Below, one piece after another: positions 1 through 6,313 of a stretch of DNA of 6,813 bases (within the stretch, counting starts at the first letter, position 1; the number at the start of each line of letters is the position of its first letter). The DNA is from Hyphomicrobiales bacterium (GTDB lineage: Bacteria > Pseudomonadota > Alphaproteobacteria > Rhizobiales > Aestuariivirgaceae): assembly GCA_026987255.1 (NCBI GenBank), contig JALSNA010000458.1, forward strand, positions 1 through 6,813, given 5' to 3'. The position numbers and the translations under genes are program-made. The notes beneath the pieces were generated by a model that was not told the DNA's origin, did not search any database, and was given only the letters and a program-made list of their open reading frames with translations.

Positions 1-19
1 GCATGGGCCTTCTTTCCTT
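1..19. repeat. Right end of a tandem copy of the two-hairpin repeat
   Basis: The first 19 bases match positions 110-128 with one difference (C instead of T at position 12). They therefore look like the right arm end and T-rich tail of another copy of the repeat at 25-124. The offset gives a unit length of 109 bp. The rest of this copy lies left of the window, so whether the array has two units or more cannot be seen. Confidence 0.7.
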
Positions 20-24
20 GTTGT

Positions 25-124
25 GAGAAAATCCGCGGGGGATTTTCTCTCGCTCCGGCCCACGCCCCCTCCCAACCACCCAGATGATACGCAAGGCGGT
101 TGGGAGGGGGCATGGGCCTTTTTT
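25..124. repeat. Two-hairpin palindromic repeat downstream of sufC (copy 1)
   Basis: Hairpin A has 10-bp perfect arms (25-34 and 40-49) around a 5-base loop. Hairpin B has 24-base arms (57-80 and 95-118) with two mismatches around a 14-base loop, followed by six T (119-124). The core of B reads CCCCCTCCCAACC on the left and GGTTGGGAGGGGG on the right. A diverged second copy lies at 5343-5444. Both copies share CTCG(C/T)TCCGGCCC between the hairpins (49-61 and 5363-5375) and loop ends CAG and GCAA. The T run follows the hairpin on the plus strand, so as a terminator it would best suit a plus-strand transcript arriving from the left. On the minus strand it begins 11 bases after the sufC stop, and there both mismatches become G-U pairs, so it could also act as a 3' stabiliser or attenuator in the suf mRNA. 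The repeat family is not one I can name. Confidence 0.8.
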
Positions 125-129
125 CCTTT

Positions 130-903
130 CTAGGCCGCGGTGTCTTCGACGTAGGCGGCGTATCCTTCTTTCTCCAGTTCCAGGGCCAGCTCCTTGCCGC
201 CGGAGCGCACGATGCGGCCCGCCGCCATGACGTGCACATGGTCGGGCTCGATGTAATCGAGCAGGCGCTGGTAATGGGTGATGAGCAAAAAGCCGCGCTT
301 TTCGCTGCGCAAGGCGTTGACGCCATCGGCGACGACCCGCAGGGCGTCGATGTCGAGGCCGGAATCGATCTCGTCGAGAATGCACAAGGTGGGATCGAGC
401 ACCGCCATCTGCAGGGTCTCCATGCGCTTTTTCTCGCCGCCGGAAAAGCCGACGTTGACCGGGCGGCGCAGCATGTCCATGGGGATGTTCAGCTGCGCGG
501 TCTTTTCACGCACCAGGCGCATGAAATCCGGGGTGGAGAGCTCCTCCTCGCCGCGCAGCTTGCGTTGCGAGTTCAGCGCCACCTTGAGAAACTGCATGTA
601 GGGCACGCCGGGGATCTCCACCGGATACTGGAAGGCCAGGAACAGCCCCGCCGCGGCGCGCTCCTCCGGGGCCAGCTCCAGCAGATCCCTGCCGCGGAAG
701 CTGGCGGCGCCCGCCGTCACCTCATAACCGGGCTTGCCGGCCAGCACATGGGAGAAGGTGGACTTGCCGGAGCCGTTGGGGCCCATGATGGCGTGCACCT
801 CGCCGGGCGCGATGGACAGGCTCAGCCCCTTGAGAATTTCCTTCGCCGCGCCCTCTTCCTCCGATTCCACGGAGACGCGCAGATTTTCGACATTGAGCAG
901 CAT
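130..903 (-). CDS. sufC: SufC, Fe-S cluster assembly ATPase
   Basis: This is the cytosolic ABC-type ATPase of the SUF machinery, which pairs with SufB and SufD and drives conformational change of the scaffold during cluster assembly. The 257-residue protein is of normal family length. Visible motifs are Walker A GPNGSGKST (41-49), Q-loop Gln92 (AFQYP), the signature FSGGEKKR (153-160), Walker B CILDE (174-178, catalytic Glu178), D-loop SGLD (181-184) and switch His210. There are no membrane segments, as expected for SufC. The ATG at 903 follows an AAGGAAAG ribosome-binding site about 5 bases away and lies 33 bases after the sufB stop. sufD often follows sufC, but here the next 129 bases hold only palindromic repeats; anything further is outside the window. 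Confidence 0.97.
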   Translation of the reverse strand: MLLNVENLRVSVESEEEGAAKEILKGLSLSIAPGEVHAIMGPNGSGKSTFSHVLAGKPGYEVTAGAASFRGRDLLELAPEERAAAGLFLAFQYPVEIPGVPYMQFLKVALNSQRKLRGEEELSTPDFMRLVREKTAQLNIPMDMLRRPVNVGFSGGEKKRMETLQMAVLDPTLCILDEIDSGLDIDALRVVADGVNALRSEKRGFLLITHYQRLLDYIEPDHVHVMAAGRIVRSGGKELALELEKEGYAAYVEDTAA

Positions 904-936
904 TGGTCTTTCCTTGTGTGCGGGATGGCCGTTGCG

Positions 937-2400
<1,464 letters not shown>

Positions 2401-2414
2401 GTGTCCGGTCCTGT

Positions 2415-3548
2415 TCAAGCAGCGTTTGCACTCATGCGCTCCACCTGCGCCTGCCAGCTGCGCAGGAAAAGGCGGATGTCATCTTCGGTATTGTCCGGCC
2501 CCAGGGAGACGCGCAGGGCGCGGCGGGCCAGCTCCCTGTCCACCCCCATGGCCACCAGGGCGCGCGAGACTTCGGCCTTGCCCGAATGGCAGGCGGAGCC
2601 GGCGGAGAGGCTCACGCCATCGAGATCGAAGGCCATGAGCGCGGTGGCGGCATCCATGCCGGGATGGGCGAAAAAGGTGGTGTTGGCCATGCGCGGGGCG
2701 GCCTGCGAAAAGATGGTCACCTGCGGGCAGATGGCCTGAAGTCGCGATTCAAGTTCGTCCCGCAAGTCCCTGATTGCGGATTCCTTTTGCGCCCTGCCCT
2801 CAAGCGCCGATTCAAGGGCGGCGGCCATGGCGGCGATGCCCGCCACGTTCTCGGTTCCGGCGCGGCGGCGGCGCTCCTGGCCGCCTCCGAGAATGAGCGG
2901 CTCCAGCCCCACCCCCTCGCGGATGATCAGCGCGCCCACGCCTTGCGGGCCACCGAACTTGTGGGCCGAGATGGCCAGCATGTCCACGCCCAGGGCATTG
3001 AAATCGATATCGGCCTTGCCCGCGCCCTGCACCGCGTCACACAGGATGAGCGCCCCATGCTCATGGGCGATGCGGGCGGCCTGGCGCACCGGCTGCAAGG
3101 CGCCGGTCTCGTTGCTGGCGAACATCAGGCAGACCAGGGCCTTGCCGCCCTGCTCGCGCAAGGCGCGCTCCAGGGCCTGCAGGTCCGCCACGCCTTGCGC
3201 ATCGACATCGAGAAAGCTCACCGGCCTGCCCGATGCCTTGGCCGGGCGGACAACCGCCGGATGCTCCATGAAGGAGACGATGTAACGCTGCACCGGCGCG
3301 CCGCGCACGGCCATGTTGTCCGCCTCGGTGCCGCCGGCGGTAAAGACGATTTCGTGCGCCGCGCAGCCAAGGTTCCCGGCCAGGGACTGGCGCGCATCCT
3401 CGACGATGGCGCGGGCGGCCTGGCCACCGGCATGGGCGGAAGAGGGATTGAGCGCGCCTTTGTCCCAGACCGCGCACATGGCCTCGCGGGCCGCCGGGCT
3501 CAGGGGCGTATCGGCGTTCCAGTCCATATATGCGCGGCGGGTGGTCAT
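2415..3548 (-). CDS. Cysteine desulfurase, NifS/IscS type (class V aminotransferase fold)
   Basis: This PLP enzyme converts cysteine to alanine and carries the released sulfur as a persulfide for cluster assembly. The protein has 377 residues, close to the usual 380-400. Seen in order: the N-terminal [11 protein letters not shown] (8-18), where the family has YLDYNATTPL; GGTEADN (72-78); His96, which stacks on PLP; Asn146 in ASNETG; Asp171 and Gln174; the PLP lysine Lys197 in [12 protein letters not shown]; the [17 protein letters not shown] block (221-237), typical of the NifS group; and the catalytic Cys320 in GSACHSG. The ATG at 3548 fits the family N-terminus, with AAAAGAG a few bases upstream. 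An internal ATG at 3527 would remove the first seven residues. It lies 52 bases after iscR and 14 before sufB. I give no symbol because iscS, nifS and sufS are used inconsistently for this operon position. The reaction is confident; the exact acceptor (SufB directly, or a SufE/IscU-like partner) is unknown. Confidence 0.95.
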   Translation of the reverse strand: MTTRRAYMDWNADTPLSPAAREAMCAVWDKGALNPSSAHAGGQAARAIVEDARQSLAGNLGCAAHEIVFTAGGTEADNMAVRGAPVQRYIVSFMEHPAVVRPAKASGRPVSFLDVDAQGVADLQALERALREQGGKALVCLMFASNETGALQPVRQAARIAHEHGALILCDAVQGAGKADIDFNALGVDMLAISAHKFGGPQGVGALIIREGVGLEPLILGGGQERRRRAGTENVAGIAAMAAALESALEGRAQKESAIRDLRDELESRLQAICPQVTIFSQAAPRMANTTFFAHPGMDAATALMAFDLDGVSLSAGSACHSGKAEVSRALVAMGVDRELARRALRVSLGPDNTEDDIRLFLRSWQAQVERMSANAA

Positions 3549-3600
3549 TTCGTGCTCTTTTCAAAAACTCACTGTTTGCGGATTGGCGGGCGGGGCGAAG

Positions 3601-4074
3601 TCAGCCACGCAGGACCTTCATCGGCTGGGCCTTGGCGCGGCGCACCTCCGCCGCCAGGGCCAGGTTGCGCTTTTCCACCACGTCGCCCAGGGTGACGGCG
3701 GAGAGAAACCCGGCGATCTGGCGGCGCAGGGAAGACCACAGCTCGTGGGTGATGCACGGCTCGCCGTCCTGGCAGCCATCCACGGCGTCACCATCGAGGC
3801 AGCGGGTGACGGTAAAGGGCTCGTCGGCGGCGCCGATGATGTCGATGATGAAGATCTCGTCGGCATCACGGGTCAGCTTGTAGCCCCCGCCGGGGCCGCG
3901 GGTGGAGGCCACCAGACCGGCGCGGCGCAGCTTGGCGAAGAGCTGCTCGAGGTATTCTTGCGATATGTTCTGGCTGGCGGCGATGTCGGCAAGGGACACC
4001 GGCCTGTCGGACTTGCGCTGGGCAATGTCGGCCATGGCCATGACGGCATAACGCCCCTTGGTGGAGAGTTTCAT
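3601..4074 (-). CDS. iscR: IscR, Rrf2-family Fe-S sensing transcription regulator
   Basis: This is a cytosolic DNA-binding regulator that represses Fe-S biogenesis genes when it carries a [2Fe-2S] cluster. The 157-residue protein begins MKLSTKGRYAVMAMADIA, the classic start of the family. The winged helix-turn-helix is at about 1-70, with ISQEYLEQLFAKLRRAGLV (37-55) as the recognition region and the GPGGGYKL wing (60-67). The cluster-binding segment holds Cys92, Cys101 and Cys107 plus His110 in CITHELW. The spacing between the first two cysteines is eight residues, against five in E. coli IscR. The second interval and the CxTHxLW context are conserved. I chose the ATG at 4074 because the match to the family begins there; an in-frame ATG at 4101 would add nine residues. 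AAAGG lies about 9 bases upstream. As first gene of the suf operon, with an IscR-type box in its own promoter, autoregulation is the simplest reading. Confidence 0.95.
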   Translation of the reverse strand: MKLSTKGRYAVMAMADIAQRKSDRPVSLADIAASQNISQEYLEQLFAKLRRAGLVASTRGPGGGYKLTRDADEIFIIDIIGAADEPFTVTRCLDGDAVDGCQDGEPCITHELWSSLRRQIAGFLSAVTLGDVVEKRNLALAAEVRRAKAQPMKVLRG

Positions 4075-4196
4075 CCTTGTCCGCCTTTCCCTTGTCTTCA
4101 CTGCCCACCGCGCCGGAGATGTCCGGCTTGCCTTTTTGGCCCGGTTGGGTGTATGAAACGACAGCCGATGAGCCTTGCGCGCCCGCGCCTGGCACT
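4075..4196 (-). other. Predicted 5' leader of the iscR-suf transcript
   Basis: If transcription starts about 7 bases after the -10 box, the untranslated leader is about 120 bases, longer than translation needs. It contains a small perfect hairpin, GCCGGA/TCCGGC with a 4-base loop (4112-4127). I see no riboswitch I recognise and no convincing leader peptide. The start site is inferred from the promoter match only. Confidence 0.4.
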
Positions 4197-4202
4197 TAAA
4201 GG

Positions 4203-4231
4203 GGTATAGAATACCCGACCTGCCAAGTCAA
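4203..4231 (-). promoter_or_regulatory. Sigma70-type promoter of the iscR-suf operon
   Basis: On the minus strand TTGACT (4226-4231) is followed after exactly 17 bases by TATACC (4203-4208). That is a five-of-six -35 and a four-of-six -10 at the ideal spacing. The -10 sits inside a small inverted repeat, GGGTAT-TCT-ATACCC (4202-4216). The spacer and -35 lie inside the IscR-type box, so binding there would block RNA polymerase. It is the only strong promoter match I found in the divergent region. Confidence 0.7.
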
Positions 4232-4235
4232 CTAT
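4211..4235 (-). promoter_or_regulatory. Type 1 IscR binding site (predicted operator)
   Basis: Read on the minus strand this 25-base site starts ATAGTTGACT and ends GTCGGGTAT. Compared with the E. coli type 1 IscR consensus as I recall it, halves ATASYYGACT and GTCRRSTAT match at every position; only the six central bases do not. The site covers the -35 and most of the spacer of the promoter for iscR itself. Known biology: [2Fe-2S]-IscR binds such sites and represses. Inference: the operon is switched up when clusters are scarce. Confidence 0.75.
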
Positions 4236-4374
4236 TAGAACCGCATGCTGCCTGGAGTTTTCATTGCGTGGGCGCCCGGAGCCCTTGCCGGAGCGCGGCG
4301 GGCGCATCATATCATTATCCGGGAAAAGCATATTGCCCCGTTCATGCGGGATATCGGGACTAGAAGGACAACCC
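4236..4374 (+). promoter_or_regulatory. Upstream region and ribosome-binding site of the hydrolase gene
   Basis: A clear ribosome-binding site, AGAAGGA (4362-4368), lies six bases before the ATG at 4375 and decides the start of the hydrolase. The only promoter candidate I see is weak: TTGCCG (4285-4290) with TATCAT (4310-4315), at a 19-base spacing. No gene fits here. The IscR box lies about 140 bases from the hydrolase start, so control of that gene by IscR is possible but not indicated. Confidence 0.35.
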
Positions 4375-5028
4375 ATGCCTGAAGTGATCTTCAACGGACC
4401 GGCGGGGCGGCTGGAAGGCCGCTATCACCCCGCGAAGGAGACCAATGCGCCCATTGCGCTGATCCTGCATCCGCATCCGCAGTTCGGCGGCACCATGAAC
4501 AATCCCTTGGTGCATGCGCTCTATTACATGTTCGCCCAGCGCGGCTTTTCGGTGCTGCGGTTCAATTTCCGCTCCGTGGGGCGCTCGCAGGGACTGTTCG
4601 ACAATGGCGCCGGCGAGCTGGCCGACGCGGCGGCCGCCCTGGACTGGATGCAGACGCTCACCAAGGAGGCGAAAAGCTGCTGGCTGGCGGGCATTTCCTT
4701 CGGCTCGTGGATCTCCATGCAGCTGCTCATGCGCCGCCCGGAGGTGCAGGGCTTTCTGACCATTGCGCCCCTGGCCAAGCACTATGACTTCTCCTTCCTG
4801 GCGCCGTGCCCGACATCGGGCCTGATCGTCAATGGCGCCAACGACAAGGTGACCGAGCCGGAGGTGGTCGAGGCCCTGGTGAAGAAGCTCAAGACCCAGA
4901 AGGGCATCACCATCGAGCATGTGGTCATGGCGGACACCAACCACTTCTTCGAGAACAAGGTGGACGAATTGACCGCCATCTGCGGCTCCTACGTGGACCG
5001 GCGGATGAAGGAAATGGGCCACGTTTAA
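4375..5028 (+). CDS. Small alpha/beta hydrolase of the COG2945 type
   Basis: This 217-residue protein resembles small bacterial alpha/beta hydrolases. The motif LHPHPQFGGTMNN (31-43) supplies the oxyanion-hole strand region, GISFGS (106-111) is the nucleophile elbow with Ser108, Asp157 sits in GANDKVT, and His190 in DTNHFF completes a Ser-Asp-His triad at the expected order and spacing. There is no signal peptide or membrane segment, so it is likely cytosolic. The substrate is unknown; members of this family are usually annotated only as predicted hydrolases, and an esterase or peptidase role would be a guess. The ATG at 4375 has AGAAGGA six bases upstream, and the family motif begins near residue 30 as expected. 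An in-frame ATG at 4264 would add 37 residues of unlikely sequence. It is divergent from iscR and convergent with the channel gene. Confidence 0.9.
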   Translation: MPEVIFNGPAGRLEGRYHPAKETNAPIALILHPHPQFGGTMNNPLVHALYYMFAQRGFSVLRFNFRSVGRSQGLFDNGAGELADAAAALDWMQTLTKEAKSCWLAGISFGSWISMQLLMRRPEVQGFLTIAPLAKHYDFSFLAPCPTSGLIVNGANDKVTEPEVVEALVKKLKTQKGITIEHVVMADTNHFFENKVDELTAICGSYVDRRMKEMGHV

Positions 5029-5090
5029 GCCAGCAGAAGGGCTTGCGCCAAAGATCTCGAGCCCTGCACCGCCGCATGTGAAGTCGGACG

Positions 5091-5140
5091 TGAAGAAAAG
5101 TTTTCCAGCCTGCCTGGCAGGCTGGAAATACTTTTCTTCA
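5091..5140. terminator. Long hairpin, likely bidirectional terminator
   Basis: The arms 5091-5114 and 5116-5140 form 24 base pairs with one bulged T (5129) and an almost absent loop. The inner part is GC-rich (CCAGCCTGCC / GGCAGGCTGG). The outer part is A-rich on the left and T-rich on the right on both strands (CTTTTCTTC). That is the layout of an intrinsic terminator working both ways, as would suit the convergent hydrolase and channel genes. It lies 62 bases after the hydrolase stop. Confidence 0.6.
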
Positions 5141-5153
5141 GGAAAAACAAGGC

Positions 5154-5199
5154 GTCCTGCTGACTTGGGGCGGCCCGGCGTCAGCAGGACATCATTTTT
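5154..5199 (+). terminator. Hairpin with T run; part of a possible pseudoknot
   Basis: Perfect 11-bp arms GTCCTGCTGAC (5154-5164) and GTCAGCAGGAC (5180-5190) enclose a 15-base GC-rich loop. They are followed by TTTTT at 5195-5199, so this could be a second plus-strand terminator. Its loop can also pair downstream: ACTTGGGGC (5163-5171) is complementary to GCCCCAAGT (5201-5209). Confidence 0.5.
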
Positions 5200-5210
5200 G
5201 GCCCCAAGTA

Positions 5211-5253
5211 AATTGCAAGGTTCTGACAGAAAATCTGTCAGAACCTTGCAATT
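5211..5253. repeat. Perfect 20-bp inverted repeat with 3-base loop
   Basis: The arms 5211-5230 and 5234-5253 are exact reverse complements around AAA (5231-5233). The arms begin AATTGCAAGG and end TCTGACAGA on the left. There is no T run beyond either arm, so a terminator function is not obvious. The stretch around it (5201-5350) is about 41% GC by hand count, clearly below the neighbouring genes. Confidence 0.85.
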
Positions 5254-5297
5254 CACGGATTGTCAGAATGCCAGAAAATGCTGTGTATTCAATCTGT

Positions 5298-5333
5298 TGT
5301 GAATACTTCACATGCGACTGTGAAGTTTTCACA
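5298..5333. repeat. Pair of TGTGAA-N3-TTCACA palindromes, 21 bp apart
   Basis: TGTGAATACTTCACA (5298-5312) and TGTGAAGTTTTCACA (5319-5333) are two 15-bp palindromes with identical half-sites and different 3-base centres. Their offset is 21 bp, two turns of the helix. This is the form of a tandem operator. The same bases can also pair as hairpins: GTATTCA/TGAATAC (5285-5306) and ACTTCACA/TGTGAAGT (5305-5326). No gene start is near, so no target is evident. Confidence 0.55.
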
Positions 5334-5342
5334 AGTCCTGTA

Positions 5343-5444
5343 TGCGCAAAGGGATTTGCGCACTCGTTCCGGCCCGCTCCCCCTCCCAACCGCCCAGGAT
5401 TGTGAGCAAGGCGGTTGGGAGGGGGAGCGGACCTTGGGGTTTTT
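5343..5444. repeat. Two-hairpin palindromic repeat (copy 2)
   Basis: Hairpin A: TGCGCAAA (5343-5350) and TTTGCGCA (5355-5362) around GGGA. Hairpin B: perfect 21-bp arms (5374-5394 and 5410-5430) around a 15-base loop, with five T at 5440-5444. The core of B, the linker CTCGTTCCGGCCC (5363-5375) and the loop ends CAG and GCAA match the copy at 25-124. The stem of A and the outer stem of B differ between copies, yet pair within each copy. It lies 31 bases beyond the channel stop, between convergent genes, and could add termination for either strand. Confidence 0.8.
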
Positions 5445-5461
5445 GCAATCGCATGCCGTTG

Positions 5462-6313
5462 TTACCCTCGCCCGGGGCGCTTGACGGCAACGCGGGTGAG
5501 GGTTCCGCGGCGGCGGGACATCCTGGCCTTGGGGCCGTGCTTCTTGCTGCGCCGGGCCCTGGCGCGCTCCTTGGCCTCCTGGCGTTCGCGGCGGCGCTCC
5601 TCCTGGAAGGCGGAGGCGATGAGGCCCGATGGCACGGTCACCAGGCCGATGCCGAGGATGAGGATGATGGTGGTGAAAATGCGCCCGCCCAGGGTAATGG
5701 GGAAGGCGTCGCCATAGCCCACGGTGGTCAGGGTCACCACCGCCCACCACAGGGCATGGAAGACGGAGGCGAACTTCTCCGGCTGCGCCTCGTGCTCGAA
5801 ATGCCATATGCCGGCCGCCGCCAGGAAAATCAGCAGCATGGCCAGACCCAGAAAGACGATGAGCTCCTCGCGCACGATCCGCAAGGCGCGCTCCAGCCTG
5901 TCCAGGGCGCGCACGTAACGCAGGACCTTGAGCAGCCGCAACAGGCGCACGAAACGCAAGATGCGCAGGGCGCGCATGTCCGCCAGGCCCAGCCAGAAGG
6001 GCAAGATGGCCAGCAGATCGATCAGGCCGAAGAAGGAGAAGATATAGCGCAAGGGCCGCCTGGCCACCCATATGCGCAGGATATATTCGATGGTGAAAAT
6101 GCCGACGGTGAACAGCTCCAGCCCGTAAAGCGCCTTGCGCGCCCAGGGCGGCAGATCGGGCAGGGTGTCAATGGCGAAGCCCAGCAGGGAGATGAAGATC
6201 AGCCCCTGGATGGAAAAGGCGAAAATGCGCCCCTCGCGGGTGTTGACGCTTTCCAGGATAGGCCGCAGGCGGGCTCTCAGGCCGGGCTTTCGCGCTTTGT
6301 GAACTTTCCTCAT
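5462..6313 (-). CDS. Six-transmembrane voltage-gated-type potassium channel
   Basis: This 283-residue inner-membrane protein has the plan of a voltage-gated K+ channel subunit, expected to work as a tetramer. Predicted segments: S1 about 31-47, S2 62-82 (with Glu76), S3 90-108 (Asp99), S4 about 114-135, S5 149-170, pore helix 184-195, selectivity filter TTVGYGD (196-202), S6 211-234. S4 has a basic residue at every third position (Arg114, 117, 120, 123, 126, Lys129, Arg132, Arg135), a strong voltage-sensor pattern. After S6 comes only a charged, very basic tail (237-283); there is no RCK or cyclic-nucleotide-binding domain. The ATG at 6313 overlaps the anmK stop as ATGA, suggesting translational coupling. 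No strong ribosome-binding site is visible; AAGGGG lies about 13 bases upstream. Ion selectivity follows from the filter; gating by voltage is inferred. A physiological link to anmK is not apparent. Confidence 0.92.
   Translation of the reverse strand: MRKVHKARKPGLRARLRPILESVNTREGRIFAFSIQGLIFISLLGFAIDTLPDLPPWARKALYGLELFTVGIFTIEYILRIWVARRPLRYIFSFFGLIDLLAILPFWLGLADMRALRILRFVRLLRLLKVLRYVRALDRLERALRIVREELIVFLGLAMLLIFLAAAGIWHFEHEAQPEKFASVFHALWWAVVTLTTVGYGDAFPITLGGRIFTTIILILGIGLVTVPSGLIASAFQEERRRERQEAKERARARRSKKHGPKARMSRRRGTLTRVAVKRPGRG

Noticed and set aside
2401..2418. A TTG start at 2418 for sufB overlapping the desulfurase stop
   Set aside because: The ATG at 2400 has AGGA at proper spacing and a family-like N-terminus; the extra residues (MNRTGH) add nothing recognisable.
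2586..3695. A 369-residue plus-strand open frame opposite the desulfurase
   Set aside because: It is also antisense to a gene with all catalytic motifs intact; its composition is that of a shadow frame and it has no plausible ribosome-binding site or family match.
4285..4315. Promoter for the hydrolase (TTGCCG and TATCAT)
   Set aside because: The spacing of 19 and weak -10 make it no better than other chance matches; it is mentioned only as the best candidate.
4360..5256. A 298-residue minus-strand frame opposite the hydrolase
   Set aside because: It is antisense to a gene with a complete Ser-Asp-His triad and a good ribosome-binding site, and it runs through the terminator hairpin.
5029..5461. 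CRISPR array or tRNA-like gene in the palindrome-rich gap
   Set aside because: The hairpins differ in sequence and spacing, with no regular direct repeats and spacers. No cloverleaf with the conserved T-loop bases was found.
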